Of a stretch of 8,199 nt of DNA, positions 1-5,888 are shown in pieces. Each line of letters opens with the position of its first letter. Position 1 is the stretch's first letter. The notes under the pieces are model-generated. The model did no database searches and was not told the origin of the DNA. It worked only from the letters and a program-made list of their open reading frames with translations. The stretch comes from Acidimicrobiales bacterium (GTDB lineage Bacteria > Actinomycetota > Acidimicrobiia > Acidimicrobiales > UBA8190): the NCBI GenBank assembly GCA_030042575.1, contig JASHZK010000313.1:1-8199 (forward strand), given 5' to 3'. The translations under genes and the position numbers were made by a program.

Positions 1-1
1 C

Positions 2-886
2 TCGCTTTCGGGACGGGTGTTCCGCAACGGCCAGTCGGTGGTCAGCTCCGACCTCCGGGCCGACGTCCCCTCGGCCCCCGAGCTGCCGCGCCACGTCCCC
101 ACCGGGGCCATGGTCATCGCCCCCATGATGAGCTCGGCCGGTCCCACCGGAGTGCTCTTGGTGAGCCGCCTGGCGGGGCGCCCCACCTTCGAGACCGAGG
201 ACATCCGCATGGCCGAGAGCTTCGCCCAGCAGGCGGGCATCGGCATGGAGCTGGCCCAGGCCCAGTCGGAGCGTTCCCAATTCGCCTTGGTGGCCGACCG
301 GGAGCGAATCGCCCGGGACCTCCACGACCACGTCATCCAGCGGCTCTTCGCCGTGGGCATGTCCCTGCAGGCGGCGGCCAACTCGATCAGCGATCCCCGG
401 GTCCTCGAACGCATCGAGGAATCGGTCGAGGAGCTCGACGCCACCATACGAGACGTCCGCAGCACCATCTTCTCGCTCGAGATCCAGGCCACCGAGCACG
501 TGGAGTCCAGTGCCCGCTCCCGGATCCTGGACGTGGCCTCCATGGCGGCCCAGGCCCTCGGCTTCCAACCCCGGCTCCAGTTCGACGGGGCCATCGACAC
601 CCGCCTGCCCGAGGACCTCGTCCCCGACGTGCTGGCCGTGATCAGAGAGGCGTTGTCGAACACGGCCCGCCACGCCGAAGCCACCTCGGTGGAGGTGCAC
701 GTGGCCGTGGACGAGCACGAGCTGCGAGTCGAAGTGGAAGACGACGGGCGGGGGGCGTCGAATCGCACCCGCTCCAGCGGCCTGGCCAACCTCAAGGCCC
801 GGGCCGAAGGCCGGGGCGGGTCGGTGGAGATCGGCGCCGGACGCCGGGGCGGGGGCACCCGCATCCTGTGGCAGGTGCCCCTCTAA
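2..886 (+). CDS. DevS/NarL-type sensor histidine kinase, GAF + HisKA_3 + HATPase (5' partial)
   Basis: This is the C-terminal part of a cytoplasmic two-component sensor kinase. The frame is open to the left edge (294 codons visible), so the GTG at 17 is probably internal. Numbering from that GTG, residues 1-85 look like the end of a GAF domain (GVLLVSR, then FAQQAGIGMELAQ). Next comes the HisKA_3 dimerisation helix with RERIARDLHDHVIQRLF, in which His103 is the expected phosphorylation site; this signature is typical of DevS/DosT and LiaS/NarX-like kinases. The ATPase domain shows the N-box REALSNTARHA (Asn215), a DDGRG G1 box (about 242-246) and a short SGLANLKARAEG G2 region. The partner would normally be a LuxR/NarL-type response regulator, but none is in the window, so it may lie to the left. 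The stop overlaps the stop of the opposing kdpD N-terminal gene by four bases. The ligand of the GAF domain cannot be told from the sequence. Family call secure; signal unknown. Confidence 0.92.
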   Translation, partial: SLSGRVFRNGQSVVSSDLRADVPSAPELPRHVPTGAMVIAPMMSSAGPTGVLLVSRLAGRPTFETEDIRMAESFAQQAGIGMELAQAQSERSQFALVADRERIARDLHDHVIQRLFAVGMSLQAAANSISDPRVLERIEESVEELDATIRDVRSTIFSLEIQATEHVESSARSRILDVASMAAQALGFQPRLQFDGAIDTRLPEDLVPDVLAVIREALSNTARHAEATSVEVHVAVDEHELRVEVEDDGRGASNRTRSSGLANLKARAEGRGGSVEIGAGRRGGGTRILWQVPL

Positions 887-2085
887 CCGTTGTCGGGCCC
901 CGCCTCGAGCACGGCCAGATCGCGGCGGGCGATGACGTGGACGTCGACGTCGCTGTCGCTGGCAAAGCGGATCACCCGACGGATGACCGAACCCTTGGTG
1001 AGTTCCGCCCACCGGCTGCGCCGGCTGGCCCCCAGCACGATCTGCGTCACTTGGTGCTGCTCGGCGAAGTCGACCAGGCCCCGAGCCGGGTCGTCGCGGT
1101 TGATCTCGTGCCACTCCGCCCCCAGATCCCCGGCCAACTGCTCGAGCTCGTCGAGGGGACGACTCGAGCCCTGGTCGGCGCTGACCACATGGACGACCAG
1201 GAACTCGCCCTTGGTGCGCGCCGCGATACGGGCCGCCCTGCGGATCACGTTGTCGGTGCCGGGGGCACCGGTCACCGCTACCATGATGCGCTCGCGTGTG
1301 TCCCACACGGCCCCGGTGTCCCTGCCTTTCAGGTATTCGAGGAGCTCCTCTTCGGTCTCGTCGGCCACGAAGCGAAGGGCCAGCTCCCGCAGGGCGACCA
1401 GGTTCTCGGTCCGGAAGAAGTGGGCCAGGGCGTCGGCCACCTTCTCGGGGGGGTAGATGTTGCCGTGCACCAGCCGCCGCCGCAGCTGCTCGGGTGAGGA
1501 GTCGATGAGCTCGAGCTGGTCCGCCTTGCGCACCACCCAGTCGGGAACCCGCTCGCGCACTTTGGCACCGGTCATGTGCTCCACGGCGTCGGCGATGCTC
1601 TCGAGGTGCTGGACGTTCACGGTGGTGATGACGGCGATCCCGGCGTCGAGCAGGTCGAGGACGTCCTGCCAGCGTTTCTCGTGCCGGCCCGACCCCGGGA
1701 CGTTGGTGTGGGCCAGCTCGTCGACCAGGGCCAGCTCGGGTTTGCGAGCCAAAACGGCCTCCAGGTCCATCTCCTCGAAGGCCGTGCCCCGGTACTGGAC
1801 GAGCTTGCGGGAGATCACCTCCAGGTCGCGGATCTCCTCGGCCGTGCGGGGCCGTCCGTGGGTCTCTACGAAACCGATGACGACGTCGGTGCCACGCCGG
1901 TGGCGCCGCCAGCCCTCGTCGAGCATGGCAAAGGTCTTACCCACCCCGGCAGCCGCTCCGATGTAGATCCGGAACCGACCGGCCGGCCCCACCGTGTCGG
2001 GCGGCACCTCGAAGGGGAGATCGGCCGGGGGCTGGGCACGCACCTCGTGTTGGCCGGCGCCGTCGATGGCCTCCATTGCGATCAT
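883..2085 (-). CDS. kdpD: KdpD N-terminal half only: KdpD sensor domain + universal stress protein domain (400 aa)
   Basis: This soluble protein matches only the cytoplasmic input half of the K+ sensor kinase KdpD. Residues 38-250 are the KdpD sensor domain: Walker A GAAAGVGKT (43-51), VETHGR (73-78), Walker B-like ALVDELAH (119-126), HEKRWQD (135-141), TTVNVQHLES (154-163) and NLVALRELALR (228-238), all hallmarks of the family. Residues 265-388 form a Usp-like domain (IMVAVTGAPG at 267, IVLGASRRSRWAELTKGS at 349). The chain stops where the membrane domain of full-length KdpD (about 890 aa in E. coli) would begin; there is no transmembrane segment, H-box or ATPase domain. The ATG at 2085 was chosen because AGGGGG sits four bases upstream; the frame stays open further upstream, but that stretch is antisense to the kinase gene. 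The missing half is encoded divergently at 2197. In S. aureus the Usp domain of KdpD binds c-di-AMP; binding here is only a possibility. Short N-terminal KdpD proteins are known in cyanobacteria. Confidence 0.95.
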   Translation of the reverse strand: MIAMEAIDGAGQHEVRAQPPADLPFEVPPDTVGPAGRFRIYIGAAAGVGKTFAMLDEGWRRHRRGTDVVIGFVETHGRPRTAEEIRDLEVISRKLVQYRGTAFEEMDLEAVLARKPELALVDELAHTNVPGSGRHEKRWQDVLDLLDAGIAVITTVNVQHLESIADAVEHMTGAKVRERVPDWVVRKADQLELIDSSPEQLRRRLVHGNIYPPEKVADALAHFFRTENLVALRELALRFVADETEEELLEYLKGRDTGAVWDTRERIMVAVTGAPGTDNVIRRAARIAARTKGEFLVVHVVSADQGSSRPLDELEQLAGDLGAEWHEINRDDPARGLVDFAEQHQVTQIVLGASRRSRWAELTKGSVIRRVIRFASDSDVDVHVIARRDLAVLEAGPDNG

Positions 2086-2196
2086 TGTGCCCCCTGTGTC
2101 GTCGTCCGGCCTGGTCTCGAGCCGCATTAGGCTCGAATCGAGGGTCCGCCGACCAGCCGCCGGTGACGGCCCGGTCCGAGCGCGGCGAGGTGATCC
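2086..2196. promoter_or_regulatory. Divergent promoter region between the two kdpD halves, with inverted repeat
   Basis: This 111-base gap must hold the start signals for both divergent genes. It contains a 7-bp inverted repeat TCGAGCC-N6-GGCTCGA (2117-2136). The right arm overlaps a second palindrome, CTCGA-A-TCGAG (2132-2142), so the TCGAG pentamer occurs three times in 26 bases. This is a reasonable operator candidate, for example for KdpE, but no actinobacterial KdpE consensus is visible to compare with. TAGGCT at 2128-2133 fits a loose TANNNT -10 element for rightward transcription, but I see no convincing -35. Promoter positions are not assigned. Confidence 0.5.
2187..2196 (+). promoter_or_regulatory. 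Unusually extended Shine-Dalgarno for the kdpD kinase-half gene
   Basis: GAGGTGATCC is complementary over ten consecutive bases to the conserved 3' end of bacterial 16S rRNA (GGATCACCTC...). It abuts the ATG at 2197, with the GAGG core six bases away, which fixes this start and suggests efficient initiation. Confidence 0.75.
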
Positions 2197-3678
2197 ATGT
2201 CGTTGTCGAGGCGTCGGTTCCTCGCCGGATCGGCGGTGTCCATGGGCGGCGCCCTGCTCGTGGCTTTGGCCGTCGCCCCTCTGCGGGCGCAAGTGGGCGC
2301 CGGCGGCGCCGGGCTGGTCCTGGCCGTGGCGGTCGTCGCCGGCGTGGCTCTGGGCGGGCTGGGGGCCGGGGCACTGGCGGCCGGGGCCTCCTTCGCCCTG
2401 TACCTGGGGTTCTTCGCCCGACCGCCGGGGTGGACCGGCCTCGGCCACCTCCAGCCGTGGGTCGTCCTCGGCGTCTACGGCGCGCTGGTGGTCCCCGTGG
2501 CCTGGGTGGTCTCGGCCCTGGAGCGGGCCCGCGCCGAGGCCCGCCGGCGCGAGCACAACCTCAGGAGGCTCCTCGAGCTGTCCGACCTCCTCGTCCACGA
2601 GCACGGGGAGACCGACCTGCTCCAGCGGCTGGCCACCACCGTGCGCGACGTGTTCGCCATGACCTCGGTCGTCGTGCTCCTGCCCTCGGGGGACGGGCTT
2701 CGCCCCGCGGCCACCGCCGGCGAAGGGTGGCCGGAGGAGGACCTGGTCGCCCTCGTTCCCAGGGCGGGCGTGCCGGTGAGCGTGGAGCTGGCCGACCGGG
2801 GGGTGCGCGCCGTGGCCCTGGCCGCCACCGGCACTCCCGTCGGGCTGATCGGTCTGGCCGGCCCGGCCTTGGGCGAGGAGGACCGCGAACTGCTGCGGGT
2901 ATTCGCCAACCACGCCGCCCTCAGCCTGGAACGGGCGCGCCTGCGGGAACGGGCGCTGCGCACAGAACTGGCCGAGGAGACCCAGCGGCTGCAGAAGGCC
3001 CTCATGGGAGCGGTGTCACACGATCTGCGCACCCCGCTGGCCTCCATCAAGGTGTCGGCCTCGACGCTGTGTCGGCAACCAGGGGCTCTGGACGAAGGGG
3101 AACGAGGCGAGCTGCTGCGGACCATCGACGTCGAAGCCGACCGGCTGAGCCGGCTGGTGACCAACTTGCTCGCCATGACGAGGGTGGAGGCCGGAGCGCT
3201 CCAGGTGACCAGAACGCCGGTGGCGGTGGACGACTTGGCCCGTGAAGCGCTGGCCCCGTTCGAGCTCATGTTGTCAGGACGCCGAGTGACCGTCTCGATC
3301 CCCGGCGACCTGCCCTTGGTGGACGTCGACCACGTCCTCATGGTGCAGGCCCTGGGCAACCTGCTCGAGAATGCGGCACGCCACTCCCCGGAGGGCACGG
3401 CCATCGCCGTGAGCGCCACGCTGGACGACGCCGGCCTGGTAAGGATGGCGGTGACCAACGAAGGGCCGGGACTGGGGCTCGCCGACGGGGACGGCGTCTT
3501 CGCCCCCTTCTACCGAGCGGGCCCGGGCCAGGGCACCGGGATCGGATTGTCGATCGCCAAGGCCTTCGTCGAAGCCCACGGAGAGCGCATCTGGGCCGAG
3601 GACGATCCGGGCGGCGGGGCGCGCTTCTGCTTCACACTCCCGGTACTGGCAGCGGGAGGCGCGTCGCCGTGGCCCTAG
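2197..3678 (+). CDS. kdpD: KdpD C-terminal half: DUF4118 membrane domain + GAF + HisKA + HATPase histidine kinase (493 aa)
   Basis: This is the transmembrane and catalytic half of the K+-responsive sensor kinase. Residues 14-106 carry hydrophobic stretches consistent with the four-helix DUF4118 domain of KdpD (about 14-30, 36-53, 55-73, 87-106). An arginine-rich juxtamembrane helix follows (110-124), like the Arg cluster behind TM4 in E. coli KdpD. A GAF-like domain spans about 125-250. The HisKA H-box is SHDLRTPL (274-281, phospho-His275). The ATPase has N-box QALGNLLENAARHSP (384-398), G1 box NEGPG (421-425, Asn in place of the usual Asp), FAPFYR (435-440) and G2 box GTGIGL (446-451). The roughly 400-residue N-terminal KdpD/Usp region is absent; it is encoded by the divergent gene ending at 883, so the two chains probably assemble. 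The start has an excellent Shine-Dalgarno. The N-terminus SRRRFLAG followed by a hydrophobic helix resembles a Tat motif, perhaps by chance. The 3' end overlaps kdpE by ten bases, which implies one operon. Confidence 0.94.
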   Translation: MSLSRRRFLAGSAVSMGGALLVALAVAPLRAQVGAGGAGLVLAVAVVAGVALGGLGAGALAAGASFALYLGFFARPPGWTGLGHLQPWVVLGVYGALVVPVAWVVSALERARAEARRREHNLRRLLELSDLLVHEHGETDLLQRLATTVRDVFAMTSVVVLLPSGDGLRPAATAGEGWPEEDLVALVPRAGVPVSVELADRGVRAVALAATGTPVGLIGLAGPALGEEDRELLRVFANHAALSLERARLRERALRTELAEETQRLQKALMGAVSHDLRTPLASIKVSASTLCRQPGALDEGERGELLRTIDVEADRLSRLVTNLLAMTRVEAGALQVTRTPVAVDDLAREALAPFELMLSGRRVTVSIPGDLPLVDVDHVLMVQALGNLLENAARHSPEGTAIAVSATLDDAGLVRMAVTNEGPGLGLADGDGVFAPFYRAGPGQGTGIGLSIAKAFVEAHGERIWAEDDPGGGARFCFTLPVLAAGGASPWP

Positions 3679-4346
3679 TACTGGCCGTCGACGACGACAC
3701 GGCGCTGCTGCGGGCCATCAGCATCGGGCTCAAATCCCTGGGCCACTCGGTGGCCACCGCGGCCACGGGCGAACACGGTCTGGCTCAGACGGCGCTGGTC
3801 GACCCCGACGTGGTCGTGCTCGACCTGGGTCTCCCCGACGTGGACGGGCTGGAAGTGTGCCAACGGATACGTCAGTGGAGCGAAGTCCCGATCATCGTGT
3901 TGTCTGCCGACGGGACCGAGGACCGCAAGATCGCCGCCCTCGACGGAGGGGCTGACGACTACGTCACCAAGCCCTTCTCCATGGGCGAGCTCGAGGCCAG
4001 ACTGCGTGTCGCCCTCCGCCATCGTCCGCCGGGCGCTGACGACGACGAACGTGAGCTCGAGGTCGGGCCGCTCCACCTCGACCTCGTCCACACCGAGGCT
4101 CGCATGGGCGACGGGGTCATCGACCTCACCGCCCGCGAGTTCGCACTCCTTGCCTTCTTGGCCCGCCACGCCGGCAAGGTCTGCACGCACAAGATGATCC
4201 TCCAGGCGGTGTGGGGTCCCCACTACGGCACCGAGATCGAGTACCTGCGCGTGTACACCTACCGGCTGCGACGCAAGCTGGGCGACGACGGCGGGGTGCT
4301 GCTGCGCAACGTGCCGGGCATCGGGTACCGCCTCGGCTCCTCCTGA
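3669..4346 (+). CDS. kdpE: KdpE response regulator, OmpR/PhoB family (225 aa)
   Basis: This DNA-binding response regulator should be phosphorylated by the upstream kinase and activate kdpABC. The receiver domain spans 1-118: acidic pocket Asp8/Asp9 (VDDD), phospho-acceptor Asp52 in VVVLDLGLPDVDG, Ser79 in VLSADG and Lys101 in YVTKPF. The winged-helix Trans_reg_C domain covers about 128-225, with LTAREFALLAFLARHAGKV, the recognition-helix region EIEYLRVYTYRLRRKLG and the C-terminal VPGIGYRL. Length and the EIEYLRVY(T/V)xxLRRKL motif fit KdpE rather than other OmpR-family members. The GTG start lies inside the last codons of the kinase gene (10-base overlap), and GGGAGG at 3654-3659 is nine bases upstream, so the two genes are probably translationally coupled. 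A strong GC hairpin follows the stop at 4359-4393. No key residue is missing. Confidence 0.96.
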   Translation: MALVLAVDDDTALLRAISIGLKSLGHSVATAATGEHGLAQTALVDPDVVVLDLGLPDVDGLEVCQRIRQWSEVPIIVLSADGTEDRKIAALDGGADDYVTKPFSMGELEARLRVALRHRPPGADDDERELEVGPLHLDLVHTEARMGDGVIDLTAREFALLAFLARHAGKVCTHKMILQAVWGPHYGTEIEYLRVYTYRLRRKLGDDGGVLLRNVPGIGYRLGSS

Positions 4347-4358
4347 CCGCCACCCCGG

Positions 4359-4393
4359 CCCGTCCCGGGCCGGGGGAAGGGGCCCGGGACGGG
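4359..4393. terminator. Perfect 13-bp GC hairpin between convergent kdpE and the 55-aa gene
   Basis: CCCGTCCCGGGCC (4359-4371) and GGCCCGGGACGGG (4381-4393) are exact inverted repeats separated by nine bases. The hairpin starts 12 bases after the kdpE stop and lies 35 bases beyond the stop of the opposing small gene, so it could end transcripts from both sides. There is no T-run on either strand, so it is not a classical intrinsic terminator; U-tract-less hairpins have been proposed as terminators in actinobacteria. Confidence 0.55.
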
Positions 4394-4428
4394 GGGACGG
4401 GGGGACGAAGTGGGGCAGGGGGCGCCGC

Positions 4429-4596
4429 TCAGGCAGCGGAACGGGGCTCCTGCCACACGCCCGGCTGCCGGTGCGCCGACTCGGTGGCGGCAACGGGGGG
4501 ACGGGCGTCCGCGGCCTGGCGCAGCAGTGTCAGCACCTTCTCCCAGGCCAGTTGGCGCTGGAGCCAGGTGAGGACGGCCGCCCGCTCGGGGTCCAT
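4429..4596 (-). CDS. Small hypothetical protein divergent from TetR regulator (55 aa)
   Basis: I do not recognise this gene. It would encode 55 residues. An N-terminal amphipathic helix with Trp and Leu (VLTWLQRQLAWEKVLTLLRQ, residues 8-27) is followed by a Pro/Ala/Ser-rich, probably disordered tail ending PRSAA. It has no signal peptide, transmembrane segment, Cys or catalytic motif. The ATG at 4596 is chosen because AGGGTAGGGG lies just upstream. A GTG at 4641 in the same frame would add 15 residues, but it sits on the predicted transcription start and would have to be leaderless. A well-formed candidate promoter (TTGACT, 16-base spacer, TATCCT) lies 50-80 bases upstream and overlaps the TetR-type operator. 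This suggests the gene is real and a target of the divergent regulator. The downstream hairpin at 4359-4393 could end its transcript. A role as a small helical adaptor is speculative; it could also be a spurious ORF. Confidence 0.5.
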   Translation of the reverse strand: MDPERAAVLTWLQRQLAWEKVLTLLRQAADARPPVAATESAHRQPGVWQEPRSAA

Positions 4597-4627
4597 GCGA
4601 CCCCTACCCTGGAAACCTACTCGGTTC

Positions 4628-4657
4628 TTGGATACAGTCACGTATCTAGGATACCAT
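4628..4657 (+). promoter_or_regulatory. Candidate promoter for the TetR gene
   Basis: TTGGAT (4628-4633) and TACCAT (4652-4657, fits TANNNT) are separated by 18 bases within an AT-rich island. A start near 4664 would leave a leader of about 48 bases before the GTG at 4712. The match is moderate, and the operator repeats cover it. Confidence 0.35.
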
Positions 4658-4665
4658 TTCGGTAT
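4631..4665. promoter_or_regulatory. TetR-type operator with interleaved GATAC/GTATC inverted repeats
   Basis: The layout is GATAC (4631-4635), N6, GTATC (4642-4646), N3, GATACC (4650-4655), N5, GGTAT (4661-4665). Half-sites one and two, two and three, and three and four each form an inverted repeat, giving overlapping dyads suited to two TetR dimers. It lies in the AT-rich gap between the 55-aa gene and the TetR gene and covers candidate -10/-35 elements of both. This is the usual architecture for autorepression plus control of a divergent target. Binding is inferred, not shown. Confidence 0.65.
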
Positions 4666-4675
4666 TAGAAGTCAA
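4648..4675 (-). promoter_or_regulatory. Candidate sigma-70-type promoter for the 55-aa gene
   Basis: On the minus strand TTGACT (4675-4670) and TATCCT (4653-4648, fits TANNNT) are separated by 16 bases. A start near 4641 gives a leader of about 45 bases to the ATG at 4596. Repressor bound at the GATAC/GTATC repeats would block it. Confidence 0.5.
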
Positions 4676-4711
4676 TCCCGTGTGGCGACCGGCCACAATG
4701 GGAGGGTGCCC

Positions 4712-5320
4712 GTGGAGCGTTGGACCCCGGAGCGGCGCCGCGAGCTGACCCGGACCGCCCTGATCGAGGCGGCCACCCAGGTCTTCGCCCGGCGCGGCTT
4801 TTACGGGGCCTCCCTGGACGAGATCGCGGCAACGGCCGGCTTCACCCGGGGGGCCATCTACAAGAACTTCGAAGACAAAGAGGGGCTGTTCCTGGCCACT
4901 CTCGACCGCCACAGCCGGCAAGTCCTGGCTGCCTTCTCGGAGTGGTTCGAGGAGCACCCGCCCGAGCCGCAGACCCTGGCCCAGATCCCCGTGGCCGAGG
5001 CCTTCCGCCAGATCCTGGCCCGCGAGCCCGACTGGGTGGCCCTGGACCTCGAGATCCGGCTCTACGCCTTGCGAAACCCCGAGTTCCGCCACCGATACGT
5101 GGCCAACTACCAGGAGTCGACCAAGGCGGTGGCGAGCTTCATCGCCGATCTGGCCACCTCGGCCGGGTTCAGATGGAAGATCGCTCCGGCGCGCCTGGCT
5201 CACATCTTGGAGGTCTCGGCCGAAGGCTTTTTGGCCTGGGCCTTCCTCGATCCCGACGAGGGCGAGCTCTTCAAGAGCTTCTTCGACCTGCTTCTGGGGG
5301 CGATCGTCGAGGAGGGTTAG
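4712..5320 (+). CDS. TetR/AcrR-family transcriptional regulator (202 aa)
   Basis: This is a one-component repressor. The N-terminal DNA-binding domain (about 11-58) is typical: RTALIEAATQVFARRGFYG, then the helix-turn-helix SLDEIAATAGFTRGAIYKNF (34-53), with the family's G-(A/T)-(I/L)-Y-x-(N/H)-F recognition helix, and KEGLFLATL. Residues 75-202 are the all-helical ligand-binding and dimerisation domain, which is too variable to identify an effector; LEIRLYALRNPEFRHRY suggests the subgroup common in actinobacteria. The length is normal. I chose the GTG at 4712 because GGGAGG (4700-4705) is six bases upstream. The GTG at 4706 is too close to that Shine-Dalgarno, and the one at 4682 has none. 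The gene is divergent from the 55-aa gene across an operator-like region, so autoregulation and control of that gene are likely. Its last 50 bases overlap the convergent CMD-family gene. There is no sign of a link to potassium. Confidence 0.92.
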   Translation: MERWTPERRRELTRTALIEAATQVFARRGFYGASLDEIAATAGFTRGAIYKNFEDKEGLFLATLDRHSRQVLAAFSEWFEEHPPEPQTLAQIPVAEAFRQILAREPDWVALDLEIRLYALRNPEFRHRYVANYQESTKAVASFIADLATSAGFRWKIAPARLAHILEVSAEGFLAWAFLDPDEGELFKSFFDLLLGAIVEEG

Positions 5321-5888
5321 CGCTCCCTGCTCCGCCGGACTCGATCTCGATGCGCAGCGAACGCAGGGCCAGGGCGACCGAGTGGTATTGGCCGACGAGC
5401 AGGACGAGCTCGATGGTGCCGACATCGCCCAGCCGATCGTGCAACGCCTTGAAGGTGCGGTCGGAAAGGGTCCAGGTGTCGTGCATCTCGTCGACAGCCA
5501 CAAGCAGGGCCAAGTCGTCGGCCGGCCATGGGTGATCGGCGAGTGGCCGCCGAAGGGCAGCCAGCTCGTCGGCCGTGACTCCTACTCGCAGCGCGGCGTC
5601 GGCGTGGTGGGTCCACTCGTACTCGGCCTGGGAGCGCACCGACGTGCGGAGGATCGTCATCTCGCGGGCTCGGCCCGGGAGGGTTCCCGTCAGCAGTGCC
5701 CCGCCGTAGGTGATCCAGGGCCTGAAGAGCTGTTGGTGCCGGCCCAGGGTGGTGAAGATGTTCAGGGCGTGATCAGGGCCCCCGAAGGCAGCCACGAGCC
5801 GGATGAGGAAGTCGTCCCACTCCCCCGGCGCCAAGGGGACGATCCGCGGCCCGTCGCCCCCGGCCGGTACGTCGGCCGGGGCGCTCAT
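5271..5888 (-). CDS. Carboxymuconolactone decarboxylase (CMD)-family protein (205 aa)
   Basis: This is a CMD/AhpD-like all-alpha protein. The domain covers about 40-180. REMTILRTSVRSQAEYEW (75-92) followed by THHADAALRVGVTADEL (93-109) is the family hallmark, with Glu89, Trp92 and His95 matching the E-Y-E-W-x-x-H pattern. The CxxC of AhpD peroxidases is absent, so thiol peroxidase activity is unlikely. Many relatives are lone genes of unknown substrate beside TetR regulators; true 4-carboxymuconolactone decarboxylase (PcaC) is shorter and sits in protocatechuate operons, which are not seen here. The ATG at 5888 has ACGGGG four bases upstream. The last 20 or so residues (GGAGSANPPRRSPP...) are low-complexity and partly antisense to the TetR gene end, so they may be non-essential. 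It lies 180 bases downstream of kdpC on the same strand, with a hairpin between, so it is probably transcribed on its own. Family call firm; reaction unknown. Confidence 0.88.
   Translation of the reverse strand: MSAPADVPAGGDGPRIVPLAPGEWDDFLIRLVAAFGGPDHALNIFTTLGRHQQLFRPWITYGGALLTGTLPGRAREMTILRTSVRSQAEYEWTHHADAALRVGVTADELAALRRPLADHPWPADDLALLVAVDEMHDTWTLSDRTFKALHDRLGDVGTIELVLLVGQYHSVALALRSLRIEIESGGAGSANPPRRSPPEAGRRSS

Noticed and set aside
868..1966. Several plus-strand open frames opposite the KdpD N-half
   Set aside because: The minus strand carries clear Walker A/B and Usp motifs; the plus-strand translations are Ser/Arg/Pro-rich with no family resemblance.
2086..2913. In-frame upstream extension of the minus-strand KdpD N-half to 676 residues
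   Set aside because: The extra 276 codons are antisense to the membrane/GAF region of the kinase gene, are Gly/Pro/Arg/Gln-rich and match no KdpD feature. The ATG at 2085 has a good Shine-Dalgarno and the protein then starts like the family.
2475..3458. 327-residue minus-strand open frame opposite the kinase gene
   Set aside because: It is a Ser/Arg/Thr-rich shadow of the high-GC third positions of the plus-strand kinase, whose motifs are unambiguous.
3457..3474. Asn instead of Asp in the G1 box (NEGPG) of the KdpD kinase half as a sign of inactivity
   Set aside because: N-x-G-P-G variants occur in many active HisKA kinases, and the H, N and G2 boxes here are intact.
4211..4711. Upstream extension of the TetR frame to 369 residues
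   Set aside because: It overlaps kdpE out of frame, crosses the hairpin, the 55-aa gene and the operator, and has Arg/Gly/Ala-rich shadow composition.
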